Of a DNA stretch of 64,000 bases, positions 7,868-17,815 are shown piece by piece; the first letter of the stretch is position 1, and the number at the start of each line of letters is the position of its first letter. The notes under the pieces are model-generated. The model did no database searches. It was given only the letters and a program-made list of their open reading frames with translations, and was not told the DNA's origin. Both the position numbers and the translations under genes were made by a program. Location of the stretch: positions 1-64,000 of the forward strand of contig JAJEHX010000050.1 in assembly GCA_022823465.1 (NCBI GenBank), in the 5' to 3' direction. The DNA is from Candidatus Latescibacterota bacterium. GTDB lineage: Bacteria; JAAXHH01.

Positions 7868-9865
7868 ATGAATCCATCCACGGCAAACCAGCGAAGTGCG
7901 AAGTTGCATCCCGGCGGCGGGGCGCAGGGAATACCCGTCTTCCATCCCGTCTCGGCAGGCCTGACCGTCCGTGCGGTCGCCCTCGGCATGGTGCTGTCCG
8001 TGCTTGTTACGCTGTGGACGATCCACTCCGCCTACGTGATCCACGCTTCCTTCATTACCATCTCCCACCTGCCCATCGCCGCCCTTTGCCCCCTGGTCCT
8101 GGTCGTGCTGGTGCTCAACCCGGCCCTGAAGGTCGTCGTTCCCGGCCGATCGCTGTCGCGGCCGGAGATCCTCGTCATCTTCTTCATGGTGTTTACCGCT
8201 TCCGCAATCCCGGGCTGGGCTTTCAGCACCTACGCCCTCTCCGTGATCAGCGGTCCCCACTATTTCGCGTCGGCCGAGAACCGCTGGGCGGAACTGTTCT
8301 TCGACTACCTGCCGGCCTGGCTCGTAGTCTCCGACCGGGGCGGCGCCGTCACCTGGTTCTTCGAAAGCCTTCCCCGTGGCCAGGCCGTTCCGTGGCGGTA
8401 CTGGGTGATTCCCCTCTTCTGGTGGGGCACCTTTTATACGGCCATATTCTTCGTAGGCGCGTCCCTCATGGTCATCCTCCGGAAACAGTGGATCGAACAC
8501 GAGCGGTTGACCTTTCCCCTGGCCCAGGTTCCCCTGATGCTCATCGAAGGCAGCGAAGAACGGACGATCATGCCCCGGATCGCCCGTACGCGATCGTTCT
8601 GGGTCGGGTTCGGCTCCACCCTGGCTGTCATGGCCTGGAACGCGGGCGGCTACTTCACAGCGTGGCCCGCCATCCCGTTGGGGAACCCGGCGACCGTAAA
8701 CCTCTCTCTGGGCGAAGCGTGGCCGCCGGTCATGATCCGCTTCAACTACCTGTTGATGGGCATCGCCTATTTCACGCGGACGGATATTCTCTTCAGCGTC
8801 TGGTTCTTCTACCTGGTGCAGCTGATCGAACAGGGCGTCATGGGCCGGCTGGGCGTGTCGAACGCCCGGGGCGTGGTGGATCTGCAGCATTTCGCGGGTT
8901 TCCTGGTCTTCGTGCTGTTCACGGTCTGGATGGCCCGGCGGCATCTGCGCAGGGTGTGGCAAAAGTGCCTGGGCGGTGCGAAGGACCTGGACGATTCACG
9001 GGAGTTCTTTTCATACCGAACCGCGGCGATCGGCCTGGTCGTCGGCGTCGTCTTCATGGTGGGGTGGCTGCAGGCTTCCGGCATGTCGTTGTGGCTCACC
9101 TGCCTGTTCCTCGGCTTCCTCATCGTGGTTTACCTGGGCGTGACGCGGATTGTCGCGGAAACCGGGCTCGCCGGGCTGGACCTTCCCCACAACGACGTAA
9201 ATACGGCGACCGTCCGTCTACTGGGAACGGAGGGCCTTGCGTCCCGGGACCTGACGGTGCTTTCGCTGGCGAATGCGTACGGGCGCAACTGGCGAACCCT
9301 GGGCATGTGTTCCATGGCCCACGCGGCCAAGGTGGGCGACCGAATGGGCGGGGTGGGCAAGGGCGTGTACCTCGCGATCGCGTCGGCCCTGGCGCTTACG
9401 TTCCTGACATCTGTGGTGTATACACTCCACCTCGCTTACCGGGGCGGCGCGTTCGAGTTCACCGAACCCGCCTTCGTGGCCGGCGCCCGGGGGGTATGGG
9501 ACGGGTTGGAGATGTGGATCCGCAACGCGCAGGTCCTCTCGCCCATTGAGCGGGCTTCCTTCGGTGCCGGTGCCGTGACGGCTTTCCTGCTGGCCGTAGC
9601 GCACCACCGGTGCCCCTGGTGGCCCCTGCACCCGGTGGGATTCGCCGTCGCCATGATCGGCGGCGTACGCAAGAGCGTCGTCGCAATTCTGCTGGTCTGG
9701 TTCGTGAAGGTAATCATATTGAGGGTGGGCGGCGAGTCCCTCTACCGGCGTGGCCAACCCTTCGTCATCGGCGTGATTGCGGCCTACGCGGTGGGTGTTC
9801 TACTGTCCTATTTCGTGGATGTAATCTGGTTTCCGGGGAACGGCCATGCGATACACGGCTGGTGA
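7868..9865 (+). CDS. Large multipass membrane protein (DUF6785/OPT-like)
   Basis: About 665 residues with a dozen or more hydrophobic helices, such as VALGMVLSVLVTLWTIHSAY and PEILVIFFMVFTASAIPGW. It resembles the big oligopeptide-transporter-like proteins annotated DUF6784/DUF6785 in Planctomycetes, Poribacteria and Latescibacteria; the assignment is from memory. No substrate can be read from the sequence. The track begins at a GTG, but the ATG four codons later has AGGGAG about 12 bases before it. It is the first gene of a plus-strand trio with a glycosidase-like propeller and a sugar isomerase, which suggests uptake or export of a carbohydrate or related organic compound. Confidence 0.75.
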   Translation: MNPSTANQRSAKLHPGGGAQGIPVFHPVSAGLTVRAVALGMVLSVLVTLWTIHSAYVIHASFITISHLPIAALCPLVLVVLVLNPALKVVVPGRSLSRPEILVIFFMVFTASAIPGWAFSTYALSVISGPHYFASAENRWAELFFDYLPAWLVVSDRGGAVTWFFESLPRGQAVPWRYWVIPLFWWGTFYTAIFFVGASLMVILRKQWIEHERLTFPLAQVPLMLIEGSEERTIMPRIARTRSFWVGFGSTLAVMAWNAGGYFTAWPAIPLGNPATVNLSLGEAWPPVMIRFNYLLMGIAYFTRTDILFSVWFFYLVQLIEQGVMGRLGVSNARGVVDLQHFAGFLVFVLFTVWMARRHLRRVWQKCLGGAKDLDDSREFFSYRTAAIGLVVGVVFMVGWLQASGMSLWLTCLFLGFLIVVYLGVTRIVAETGLAGLDLPHNDVNTATVRLLGTEGLASRDLTVLSLANAYGRNWRTLGMCSMAHAAKVGDRMGGVGKGVYLAIASALALTFLTSVVYTLHLAYRGGAFEFTEPAFVAGARGVWDGLEMWIRNAQVLSPIERASFGAGAVTAFLLAVAHHRCPWWPLHPVGFAVAMIGGVRKSVVAILLVWFVKVIILRVGGESLYRRGQPFVIGVIAAYAVGVLLSYFVDVIWFPGNGHAIHGW

Positions 9866-9914
9866 AGTAAGAGCAGATTACCGGTTTCCGGAACCAATGG
9901 AAAGGTGTAGCTGA

Positions 9915-11450
9915 ATGTTCGATGAAAACGCCGCGCCAAGGCCCTTTCTGGACTGGTACGGAATCTGGCCCGGGCACACAGGCGCGGGAGCGGACGGACT
10001 GGGTCTGTCCCAGGATCCTCCGACGGGCGAGTTGCGTCTGCGGGTGCAGCCGCCCGATATTTCAAGCCCGTTTATCCAACCCGAAAGGCCCTGGGAGTCC
10101 AGCCTGCTAATGCCGTTCTGCGTCATCCGGGAAGGGGAGGTCCTGAGGATGTGGTACAGGACGGCGGGCGACGACGGCAATCCGTACATCGCCTGCGCGG
10201 AAAGCGCCGACGGGTTCGACTGGCGCCGTCCCGGACTCGGGCTGCAGGAATATGGAGGGACCCGTTCCAACAATCTGCTGCACCCGGCAACCTATTTCGA
10301 TTTCCACTCCATCTTCGTCGATCCTTCGGCGCCGCCATCTGAACGGTACAAGGGAATCAGCACCCAATCTGAAATCACCGTGGACGGCATCCTCCGCGAC
10401 GACGTGAGGGAAGGGGAGTTCTTCGACGATCTGGTCACGGGCATGGTCGACCGGGGCCGAGGGAACGAGGAGATCGCGGAACGGCTCGAACTGTGGCATC
10501 CTTACGTCACGGGCGCCGTTTCTAACGACGGTCTCGCGTGGAAGGTGCGCGACGCTCCGCTGATGCGTCTCGGCAAGACGCATCTCGACACCCAGAACAT
10601 CGCGGCGTTCGATGTGGCGCGGGGGGAGTATGCAGTCTATCTGCGCGGCCGCCAGGACGACCGGAGGGCTGTCGTGAAGACGGGCGGGCCGGACTTCGGT
10701 GGATGGCCGCCGCCGCGGTTCGTTTTCATGGCCGACACCCTCGATCCGATCGATGACGACGTCTACGACAGTTGTTACTGCCGTTATCCGGGTACCGACC
10801 TGCACCTGATGTTCCCGTCCTTCTACCATCGCAAGAGCGCGACGCTGGATATTCATCTGGCCACAAGCCGGGACGGCGACCTCTGGAGCCGTCCGGAGCG
10901 CAGGCCGATTATCGGGCGGGAACAGGGAGGACAGCCATACATGGCCGTTTACGCGAAACCCAACCTGGTTCCCCTGAACGACAGGAAGTGGGGCCTCATG
11001 TACTGCGGAACGCCTGTCAGCCACGACATCCGGCGCTTTCCCGGTTGCGACCGCGGCGCGATCATGCGTTCCTTTGAATACCGGTGGGCCACCTGGGACC
11101 GGGATCGCCTCGTGGCGCTCGAGGCGCCGGGCGAGGCGCGGTTCACCCTGAACGACACCGCCCGGATCGGGACGCCGTGCAGCGGACGGGAACTCAGGCT
11201 GAATTACCATACGGAGCCCGGCGGATGGATTCGGGTGGGTCTGGTCCAGCCCCAGACGCCCTATGCCCTGGTGCGCCCGCAGTTGCCCTACGACGGCTTC
11301 AGCCTCGACGAGGCCGACCCCCTGTCCGGAGACGACCTGTCGGGCGTGGTTTCGTGGAACGGAAAGCGCGACTTGTCCGCCTTTCGCGGAAGACCTGTTT
11401 CGGTGGCCATCCATATGAACCGGGCGAAATTGTACTGCGTGTCGCTTTGA
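9915..11450 (+). CDS. Glycosidase-like five-bladed beta-propeller protein
   Basis: 511 residues without a signal peptide. Repeated blade motifs are visible: LLMPFCVIREGEVLRMWYRT, YIACAESADGFDWRRPGLGL, AVSNDGLAWKVRDAP and LATSRDGDLWSRPERRPI. This is the SxDGxxW pattern of GH32/GH43/GH130-type propellers. A C-terminal beta-sandwich (LNYHTEPGGWIRVGLV...) also fits GH32-like architecture. The classic GH32 WMNDPNG motif is not visible, so the catalytic class is uncertain. The ATG lies 49 bases after the membrane protein and the next gene follows by 32 bases, so the three form an operon-like group. Confidence 0.7.
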   Translation: MFDENAAPRPFLDWYGIWPGHTGAGADGLGLSQDPPTGELRLRVQPPDISSPFIQPERPWESSLLMPFCVIREGEVLRMWYRTAGDDGNPYIACAESADGFDWRRPGLGLQEYGGTRSNNLLHPATYFDFHSIFVDPSAPPSERYKGISTQSEITVDGILRDDVREGEFFDDLVTGMVDRGRGNEEIAERLELWHPYVTGAVSNDGLAWKVRDAPLMRLGKTHLDTQNIAAFDVARGEYAVYLRGRQDDRRAVVKTGGPDFGGWPPPRFVFMADTLDPIDDDVYDSCYCRYPGTDLHLMFPSFYHRKSATLDIHLATSRDGDLWSRPERRPIIGREQGGQPYMAVYAKPNLVPLNDRKWGLMYCGTPVSHDIRRFPGCDRGAIMRSFEYRWATWDRDRLVALEAPGEARFTLNDTARIGTPCSGRELRLNYHTEPGGWIRVGLVQPQTPYALVRPQLPYDGFSLDEADPLSGDDLSGVVSWNGKRDLSAFRGRPVSVAIHMNRAKLYCVSL

Positions 11451-11482
11451 TTCATGGCGGCGCCAGATAAGGAGCGTTTTTC

Positions 11483-12289
11483 ATGTATTCATGCATCAAC
11501 GGCGCGACGACCATGCCCTATACGCTCGAACAGGATCTGGAAGCCGCGGCGAAGGCGGGGTTCGACGCCGTGGAGATCTGGTCCAGGAAGCTCGATGCCT
11601 ACCTTAAAATCCACGATGCCGGAGCATTGAAGGCGCTGCTGGATGCCCACGGGTTGCGCGCGGCCTCGCTCTGTCCGTACGGGCTGGTGGGGTTCTCCGA
11701 CAACCGGGAACAGCTGCAGGCCATCGAACGCGCGGCAGCGGTGGCCGCGGGGATCGACTGCCCCGCCCTCCTCGTATGCGCCGACGCGCCGCCGGACGGC
11801 ATGGGCCGGGACGAAGCCTTTGATACCATGGCCACCGCGGCTTGGCACTACGCGGAACGGGCCGCCGCCCACGGCGTGAAGATCGCCATCGAGCCCCTCG
11901 GACGGCATCCCTTCATCCCGGGTCCTCGGGAAGCCCTGGAGGTGATCGAACGGGCCGGACACGGCAGTCTGGGGCTGATGATGGATTTCTTCCACTACTA
12001 CAAGTCGGGTGTCCCGCTCGCGGATGTGCTGTCCATCCCCACCGAGTTGCTGTTGATCGTCCACGTCGACGACTGCGAGGACCTGCCGCAGGCCGATTTA
12101 ACCGACCAGCATCGCGTCTACATGGGCGAAGGCGTGATCCCACTAAGGTCACTGCTGGATGCACTCGGATCGAAGGGCTATGAAGGCGCCCTGTCCGTCG
12201 AGATCTTCCGGGAGGAATACTGGGAGAAGGACCCGGTGGAAATATCCGTCGCCGCGAAAGCGGCCTACGACCGGATGATGGAAGCCTGA
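11483..12289 (+). CDS. Sugar phosphate isomerase/epimerase (xylose isomerase-like TIM barrel)
   Basis: 268 residues of the AP-endonuclease/xylose isomerase superfamily. The metal-binding residues are placed as expected: Glu in AIEPLG, Asp in MMDFFHY, His in VHVDD and Glu in SVEIFREEYW. The start has a clear AGGAG site. Family members isomerise or epimerise keto sugars or inositol derivatives; the substrate cannot be told here. As the last gene of the membrane protein and propeller cluster, it probably processes the same carbohydrate. Confidence 0.85.
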   Translation: MYSCINGATTMPYTLEQDLEAAAKAGFDAVEIWSRKLDAYLKIHDAGALKALLDAHGLRAASLCPYGLVGFSDNREQLQAIERAAAVAAGIDCPALLVCADAPPDGMGRDEAFDTMATAAWHYAERAAAHGVKIAIEPLGRHPFIPGPREALEVIERAGHGSLGLMMDFFHYYKSGVPLADVLSIPTELLLIVHVDDCEDLPQADLTDQHRVYMGEGVIPLRSLLDALGSKGYEGALSVEIFREEYWEKDPVEISVAAKAAYDRMMEA

Positions 12290-12390
12290 CTGCGCAAGCT
12301 ACGTTCAAGGAAGTGATTGCCGCCGAGGCCGGCCCCGGGTCGACTTCGGCAGTCCCCGGCCCATGTTCTTTCCCCTAATCCCGAAACAAG

Positions 12391-13923
12391 CTATTCCGTT
12401 TCCGGTTTCCTGTACCGCAGGTTCAGGGTCTTCGGATGGGCGGCCCGGGCCTCGTCGAGGCGGCTGACCGGCGTGGTGTGGGGGGCGTTGCGGACGAGCT
12501 CCGGATCGTTTTCTACTTCTTCGGCAATGGCGGTCATGGCGTCGATGAACTGGTCGATGGATTCCTTGCTCTCGGTTTCCGTGGGTTCGACCATGGCGGC
12601 CTCGGGGACGATAAGCGGGAAGTAGATCGTCGGTGCGTAGAAACCGTAGTCGAGCAGCCGTTTGGCGATGTCGAGCATCCTGACGCCGTGCTCGCGGAAC
12701 CGGGTGCCGGAGGCCACGAACTCGTGCTGGCAGGGCACTTCGGCCGGAATGGGCGTCTCCTTCTGCGCGCCGTGGACGAGGACGGTGCGGGGGTAGTGTT
12801 TCTCCAGGCGCCGCATGATGTAGTTGGCGTTCAGGATGGCGTTCTCGCTCACCTGGCGCAGGCCGTCGGGACCGTTGGCCCGGATATAGGCGTAGGCCCG
12901 GACCATCATGCCGAAGCTGCCGCCGAAGCTGCGGACGCGGCCGATGGAATCCGGCCGGTTGTAGTCGAATCGGTATGTGTCGCCGTCCTTCACCGGCACG
13001 GGTGTCGGCAGGAACCGGACCAGGTCGCTCCGCACCCCGACGGGTCCCGCCCCCGGGCCGCCGCCGCCGTGGGGCGTGGAAAAGGTCTTGTGCAGGTTGA
13101 AGTGGACGACGTCAAACCCCATGTCGCCGGGCCGGGTTATGCCGAGGACCGCGTTGAGGTTCGCCCCGTCCATGTATAGCAGGGCCCCCGCGTCGTGGAC
13201 GATGTCCGCGATGGTGCGGATCTCCGATTCGAATAGGCCGAGCGTATTGGGATTGGTGAGCATGAAGGCGGCCGTTTCCTCGTCGATCAGCTCCGCCAGC
13301 CGGCCGGTGTCCACGAGCCCGTGGGCATTGGTCGGGATCTGCACCGTTTCGTAGCCCACCAGGGTGACGCTGGCCGGGTTGGTGCCATGGGCCGAATCGG
13401 GGATGATGACCTTGCGCCGGGCATGTCCGCGGTTCTCGTGGTAGGCCCGCATGATCATCAGGCCGGTCAGTTCGCCGTGGGCTCCGGCGGCGGGCTGCAG
13501 CGAGACTCCGTCCAATCCGGCGATTTCCGCCAGGTAATGGGATAGTTCGTACAGGAGCTGGAGGCTGCCCTGGCAGGTTTCGTCCTGCTGCATGGGGTGC
13601 AGGCGCGCGAATCCCGGCAGGGCGGCCATGTCCTCGTTGACCTTCGGGTTGTGCTTGATGGTGCACGAACCCAAGGGGTACATGGCTCGGTCCGGATGAT
13701 AGTTCAGCGTGGACAGCCGGGTATAGTGGCGGACGACGTCGACTTCGCTGACCTCCGGCAACTCAGGTGGTACGTCGCGCATGTCCCCGGCGGGCAGATA
13801 GGCCGCAAGGGGTCTCGCGGGTACGTCCGGCTCCGGCAGCGATACGCCCCGTCTTCCAGGCGAACTCAGTTCAAATACGAGCGGTTCCGACAATGTGTGT
13901 CCTCTCCGGATACGTTCGTTCAT
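12391..13923 (-). CDS. gcvPB: Glycine dehydrogenase (decarboxylating) subunit 2
   Basis: PLP-bearing subunit of the split P-protein of the glycine cleavage system, which decarboxylates glycine and passes the aminomethyl group to GcvH. The PLP lysine is in [16 protein letters not shown]. Other family blocks are [29 protein letters not shown] and [10 protein letters not shown]. About 510 residues, normal for the subunit. The track start is a TTG; the ATG eight codons later ([15 protein letters not shown]) has GGAG nine bases before it. It is the last gene of the efp-acc-gcv unit. No gcvT (aminomethyltransferase) is present in the window. Confidence 0.96.
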   Translation of the reverse strand: MNERIRRGHTLSEPLVFELSSPGRRGVSLPEPDVPARPLAAYLPAGDMRDVPPELPEVSEVDVVRHYTRLSTLNYHPDRAMYPLGSCTIKHNPKVNEDMAALPGFARLHPMQQDETCQGSLQLLYELSHYLAEIAGLDGVSLQPAAGAHGELTGLMIMRAYHENRGHARRKVIIPDSAHGTNPASVTLVGYETVQIPTNAHGLVDTGRLAELIDEETAAFMLTNPNTLGLFESEIRTIADIVHDAGALLYMDGANLNAVLGITRPGDMGFDVVHFNLHKTFSTPHGGGGPGAGPVGVRSDLVRFLPTPVPVKDGDTYRFDYNRPDSIGRVRSFGGSFGMMVRAYAYIRANGPDGLRQVSENAILNANYIMRRLEKHYPRTVLVHGAQKETPIPAEVPCQHEFVASGTRFREHGVRMLDIAKRLLDYGFYAPTIYFPLIVPEAAMVEPTETESKESIDQFIDAMTAIAEEVENDPELVRNAPHTTPVSRLDEARAAHPKTLNLRYRKPETE

Positions 13924-14009
13924 ACTCGGCGGCTCCACGCCCGACAAACCGTCTTCGTCTGCCCCTGTTGGCGGCTCCGCGCCCGCAGATCCGCTTTCCC
14001 CGCCACAAC

Positions 14010-15353
14010 TCAGCTGAATCGGCCCAAAGTTTCGACCAGCCGGTCGATCTGGGCGCGCGTCCGCCGCTCCGTCACCGCGATCAGCAGGCCGTTTTCCAGT
14101 TCCAGCGACGGGAACCGCCCCAGGTCGATGCCGGTCAGCAACCCCTCCTCCGCGAGGCGGGTCACGATCTCGCCGGGGGGTGCCGGCGTCCGTACCACGA
14201 ACTCCTTGAAGAACGGCCGGTCGAAGGCGAGTTCATAGCCAGGCAGTTCCGCGATGCGCTCGGCCGCGTAGTGGCTCTTGTGGAGACACAGCTCCGCGAC
14301 CTGCCTCAACCCCTCTTTTCCGATCAACGACAGGTAGATCGTCGCCATCAGGGCGTTGAGCTGCTGGCTGGTGCAGATGTTCGACGTCGCCTTGTCCCGC
14401 CGGATGTGCTGTTCGCGGGCCTGCAGCGTCAGGACGAACCCGCGGCGGTTTTCCTGGTCGACGGTCTGTCCCGCGATGCGTCCGGGCATGCGCCGGACGA
14501 AGCGGTCCCGCGCCGCGAAGAAACCCAGGGCCGGTCCGCCGTAACTCACGTGATTCCCCATGGACTGCCCCTCCCCCACGGCGATGTCCGCGCCGTAGGC
14601 GCCGGGCGATTCGATGACCCCGAGGGAGATCGGGTCCACGGCCATGACCAGGAGGGCGCCCGCGGCATGCACGACCCGTTCCAGGTCCCGTATGGATTCC
14701 AGGCAGCCGAAGAAATTGGGATGCTGGACGATGACGCAGGCCGTGTCGTCGGACAGGGCGGACGCGAGCCGGTCAGGGTCCAGCGTGCCGCCGGTACAGG
14801 GCAGCGTCTCCACCTCGATGCCCGGTCCGTGGGCGTAGGTATATACCGTTTCGACGTAGTGGGGGTGCAGGCCGCCCGCCAGAAGCACGCGGTCGCGCCG
14901 CGTCGCCGAGCGGGCCAGCAGCGCCGCCTCCGCCGTCGCCGAGGCGCCGTCGTACATGGAAGCGTTGGCCACGTCCAGGCCCGTCAGCTCGCAGATCATC
15001 GTCTGGAATTCGTAGATGCCCTGCAGCGTCCCCTGGCTCACTTCCGGCTGGTAGGGGGTGTAGGAGGTCAGGAATTCCGAGCGGCCCGCGAGGTGCCCGA
15101 CCGCGCTGGGAACGAAGTGGTCGTACATGCCGCCGCCAACAAAGGACGCCATCCGGTCGGCCGAGCCGTTCCGGGCGGCCATCTCGCCCATCGTATCGTG
15201 GAGTTCGAGTTCCGACAGGGCGGGCGGGAGGTCGAGCGGACCGTCGAGCCGGACGCCGGTCGGGATGACGGTCAGCAGTTCTTCGACCGACCCGATGCCG
15301 ATGGCTTCCATCATGGCCTGGCGGTCGGCGTCGGTATTGGGAATGTACGTCAT
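14010..15353 (-). CDS. gcvPA: Glycine dehydrogenase (decarboxylating) subunit 1
   Basis: Partner of GcvPB in the split P-protein. The real N-terminus is [19 protein letters not shown], giving 447 residues as usual. The 633-residue track ORF includes 186 arginine-rich residues that merely read through gcvH in another frame. Recognisable blocks are [46 protein letters not shown] and [18 protein letters not shown]. It lies between gcvH and gcvPB in the same direction. Confidence 0.96.
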   Translation of the reverse strand: MTYIPNTDADRQAMMEAIGIGSVEELLTVIPTGVRLDGPLDLPPALSELELHDTMGEMAARNGSADRMASFVGGGMYDHFVPSAVGHLAGRSEFLTSYTPYQPEVSQGTLQGIYEFQTMICELTGLDVANASMYDGASATAEAALLARSATRRDRVLLAGGLHPHYVETVYTYAHGPGIEVETLPCTGGTLDPDRLASALSDDTACVIVQHPNFFGCLESIRDLERVVHAAGALLVMAVDPISLGVIESPGAYGADIAVGEGQSMGNHVSYGGPALGFFAARDRFVRRMPGRIAGQTVDQENRRGFVLTLQAREQHIRRDKATSNICTSQQLNALMATIYLSLIGKEGLRQVAELCLHKSHYAAERIAELPGYELAFDRPFFKEFVVRTPAPPGEIVTRLAEEGLLTGIDLGRFPSLELENGLLIAVTERRTRAQIDRLVETLGRFS

Positions 15354-15394
15354 GGATGCTCCGCAGGAGCCGGCCTCTGAAGGCGCCGTTGCGC

Positions 15395-15502
15395 TCAGGT
15401 GCCGGTGAAGGGGTGGTAGTCCGCGGCCCCTCAGGCGCCGGTGAAGGAATGGTAGTCCGCGGCCCCTCAGGCGCCGGTGAAGGTGCGGTAGTCCGCGGCG
15501 GT
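15395..15502 (-). repeat. Three 36-bp tandem copies of the gcvH 3' end, each with a stop codon
   Basis: The last 12 codons of gcvH, including TGA, are followed by two further copies in the same frame. The three copies encode ADYRTFTGA, ADYHSFTGA and ADYHPFTGT, each closed by TGA. Stops fall at 15467, 15431 and 15395, exactly 36 bases apart. Confidence 0.9.
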
Positions 15503-15847
15503 CATCAGACTGGTGAAGACGCCCGCGTCGTCCACCTTGAGCCTGATCATCCATCCGTCGCCGTAGGGATCCTGGTTGACCGCTTCGGGGTTGTCTTCCA
15601 GGTCGTCGTTCACTTCCGTCACGGTGCCGCCCATCGGACTGTAGAGATCCGACACGGTCTTCACGGCCTCCACCGCGCCGAAGACGCCCATCTCGGCCAC
15701 GGTATCGCCTTCCGAGGGCAGTTCCACGAAGACGATATCTCCGAGTTCGGACTGGGCGAAGTCCGTGATGCCGATAGTGGCGACATCGCCTTCCAGACGC
15801 ACCCACTCGTGTTCGGTCGAATAGCGGAGATCCTCGGGCGTGTTCAT
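15467..15847 (-). CDS. gcvH: Glycine cleavage system H protein
   Basis: Lipoyl carrier that shuttles the aminomethyl group between P, T and L proteins. The lipoyl lysine lies in EAVKTVSDLYSP, with GDIVFVELPSEGD before it and EVNDDLEDNPEAVNQDPYGDGWM after it, as in all H proteins. It has 126 residues from MNTPEDLRYSTEHEWV. The track start 17 codons earlier lacks a ribosome binding site. The final ADYRTFTGA and stop codon are tandemly duplicated just downstream. It precedes gcvPA in the efp-acc-gcv unit. Confidence 0.96.
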   Translation of the reverse strand: MNTPEDLRYSTEHEWVRLEGDVATIGITDFAQSELGDIVFVELPSEGDTVAEMGVFGAVEAVKTVSDLYSPMGGTVTEVNDDLEDNPEAVNQDPYGDGWMIRLKVDDAGVFTSLMTAADYRTFTGA

Positions 15848-15903
15848 GCGGTCCTTTCTCCGGCGCTCCAGTCCATTGCGGACCTCGTAACCGGTCATAA
15901 TCT

Positions 15904-15996
15904 ATCTTCAACCTGTCGGGCTCATATCTTCAACCTGACGGGGTCATCGATTCCTCACAGCAGGCCATATCTTCAACCTGACGGGGCCATCGATTC
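15904..15996 (-). repeat. Duplicated accC 3' end
   Basis: A 28-base segment covering the accC terminus and stop (15969-15996) recurs at 15926-15953 with one mismatch. A partial third copy is at 15904-15920. Spacings are 43 and 22 bases, so reading frame is not kept. Confidence 0.8.
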
Positions 15997-17319
15997 GACA
16001 AAGTCCGTATCCGCTTCTCCGGAACGGAAGGTCGGGTGTTTCAACATGAACTGATGGAACGGTATGGTCGTATTTATGCCTTCGACGATAAACTCGTCCA
16101 GGGCCCGTTCGGTCCGCGTCAGCGCCTCCTCCCTGTCCCTGCCCCAGACGATCAGTTTCGCCAGCATGGAATCGTAGAACGGGGTGACCACGTACTCGGC
16201 GTGCACGTGGCTGTCCACCCGCACCCCGTATCCGCCCGGCGTGTGAAAACTGGTGATCTCGCCCGTGGAAGGCATGAAGTTCCGGTCCGGATCCTCGGCA
16301 TTGATCCGGCATTCGATGGCGTGTCCGCGCAGTTGGACGTCTTCCTGAGAGAACCCCAGGGGATAGCCCGAGGCCACCCGGATCTGTTCCTTTACGAGGT
16401 CCTGCGAAACGACCATTTCCGTCACGGGATGTTCTACCTGGATGCGCGTGTTCATTTCCATGAAGTAGAACTGGCGGTCCTCTGTCACGAGGAACTCGAC
16501 GGTTCCCGCGTTCTCGTAGTCGGTCGCTCGCGCGGCGCGCAGGGCGGCCTCTCCCAGCCCGGAACGGAGGTCGTCGTCCACAAAGGGGGACGGCGACTCT
16601 TCGATGAGCTTCTGCCGGCGCCGTTGTATCGAACAGTCCCGCTCGCCGAGGTGGACGACCTGCCCGTGCCGGTCGCCCAGGACCTGGACCTCGATATGCC
16701 GGGCCTTTTCAATATATCTTTCCAGGTAGAGCGCGGGGTTGTTGAAGGCGTTCTGGGCCTCCCGGGAAGCCAGGCGGAAGGCTTCGCGCAACTCGTCTGC
16801 GTCGCGGACGATGCGGATACCACGTCCGCCCCCGCCGGCGGAAGCCTTGATCATCAGGGGAAACCCGATCTCTTGGGAAGCCTCCACCGCGGTGTCCTCG
16901 TCGGCGACGGTGTCCTCCGTGCCGGGAATGGTGGGTACGTCAGACGCCGACATCGTCTTTCGCGCTTCGGCCTTGTCGCCCATGAGGCGGATGGCCCTGG
17001 ACGGCGGTCCGATGAAGGTGATGTCGCAGGATTCGCAGACTTCGGCGAAGTGGGGGTTTTCGGACAGGAACCCGTATCCGGGATGCACGGCGTCGGCGTT
17101 CATGATTTCCGCCGCGCTGATGATGTGGGGTATGTTCAGGTAGCTGTCGTTCGGCGCGTTGCTTCCGATACAGACCGCCTCGTCGGCGAAGCGGACGTGG
17201 AGGGCGTCCTGGTCCGATTCGGAGTGAACGGCCACCGTCGCGATGTTCAACTCTTTGCACGAGCGGATGACACGCAGGGCGATCTCGCCGCGGTTGGCGA
17301 TGAGGATCTTCTGAAACAT
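15973..17319 (-). CDS. accC: Biotin carboxylase subunit of acetyl-CoA carboxylase
   Basis: ATP-grasp enzyme that carboxylates biotin on AccB. It starts [20 protein letters not shown], the invariant N-terminus. The glycine-rich ATP loop [33 protein letters not shown] and the catalytic block [16 protein letters not shown] are all present. 448 residues, full length. It follows accB by six bases, so the two are co-expressed. accA and accD are not in the window. The same AccC-AccB pair could also serve propionyl-CoA carboxylation. Confidence 0.97.
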   Translation of the reverse strand: MFQKILIANRGEIALRVIRSCKELNIATVAVHSESDQDALHVRFADEAVCIGSNAPNDSYLNIPHIISAAEIMNADAVHPGYGFLSENPHFAEVCESCDITFIGPPSRAIRLMGDKAEARKTMSASDVPTIPGTEDTVADEDTAVEASQEIGFPLMIKASAGGGGRGIRIVRDADELREAFRLASREAQNAFNNPALYLERYIEKARHIEVQVLGDRHGQVVHLGERDCSIQRRRQKLIEESPSPFVDDDLRSGLGEAALRAARATDYENAGTVEFLVTEDRQFYFMEMNTRIQVEHPVTEMVVSQDLVKEQIRVASGYPLGFSQEDVQLRGHAIECRINAEDPDRNFMPSTGEITSFHTPGGYGVRVDSHVHAEYVVTPFYDSMLAKLIVWGRDREEALTRTERALDEFIVEGINTTIPFHQFMLKHPTFRSGEADTDFVESMAPSG

Positions 17320-17325
17320 CGATGC

Positions 17326-17793
17326 CTATGCCGGTTCGATCAGAAACAACGGTTGGCCGTACTCGACGGGCTGGGCGTCTTCCACCAGGATGGCCATCAC
17401 GCGCCCGTTCAATTCGGACTGGATGGGGTTCATCAGTTTCATGGCTTCGATGATGCACAGCTGCTGGCCGGCGCTGATCCGGTCCTGCTCCTGAACGAAG
17501 GGGTCGGCGTCGGGCTCGGGTGACCGGTAGAAGGTACCCACCATGGGCGAGGTCACCTCGACATATGTACTGTCGGCAGAGGTTGCCGGACCGTTGTCCG
17601 ACGACACGTTCTCCGCCGGCGGTACGGCGGCCGCGGCGGGAGGATCCGCCACGGGGGGGGGTACGGCGGCCGCGGTCGCGCCGGGCGTCATGCGGACGAT
17701 CCGGATCTTCCGGTCGCCCTCGGCCACCTCGACTTCCTGGATGTCCGTATCCCGCAGCGTTTCGATCAGCTTGAGCACCTCATCGATTCCCAT
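17326..17793 (-). CDS. accB: Biotin carboxyl carrier protein of acetyl-CoA carboxylase
   Basis: 155 residues from [13 protein letters not shown], with AGGAG eight bases before the ATG. The track adds 20 upstream codons. An N-terminal helical region is followed by an Ala/Pro-rich hinge (residues about 40-75) and the biotinyl domain ([20 protein letters not shown]). The biotinylated lysine lies in EAMKLMN. It is the swinging carrier between AccC and the carboxyltransferase. BirA, which would biotinylate it, is encoded at 38.4-39.2 kb. Confidence 0.96.
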   Translation of the reverse strand: MGIDEVLKLIETLRDTDIQEVEVAEGDRKIRIVRMTPGATAAAVPPPVADPPAAAAVPPAENVSSDNGPATSADSTYVEVTSPMVGTFYRSPEPDADPFVQEQDRISAGQQLCIIEAMKLMNPIQSELNGRVMAILVEDAQPVEYGQPLFLIEPA

Positions 17794-17815
17794 GACAGGC
17801 TCCTCGGGAGGGCGG

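Noticed and set aside
7708-9549. 613-residue plus ORF in another frame of the membrane protein
   Set aside because: Arginine- and proline-rich shadow; the 665-residue frame has coherent membrane helices.
13767-15380. 537-residue plus ORF opposite gcvPA/gcvPB
   Set aside because: Antisense shadow of two well-recognised genes.
15395-15502. Selenocysteine or recoded TGA in the gcvH repeats
   Set aside because: No SECIS-like hairpin noticed and H proteins do not contain selenocysteine; other genes here also end in TGA. Kept only as a readthrough test.
15354-15911. N-terminal 186 residues of the 633-residue gcvPA ORF
   Set aside because: Out-of-frame read of gcvH and the repeat array; gcvPA proper starts at 15353.
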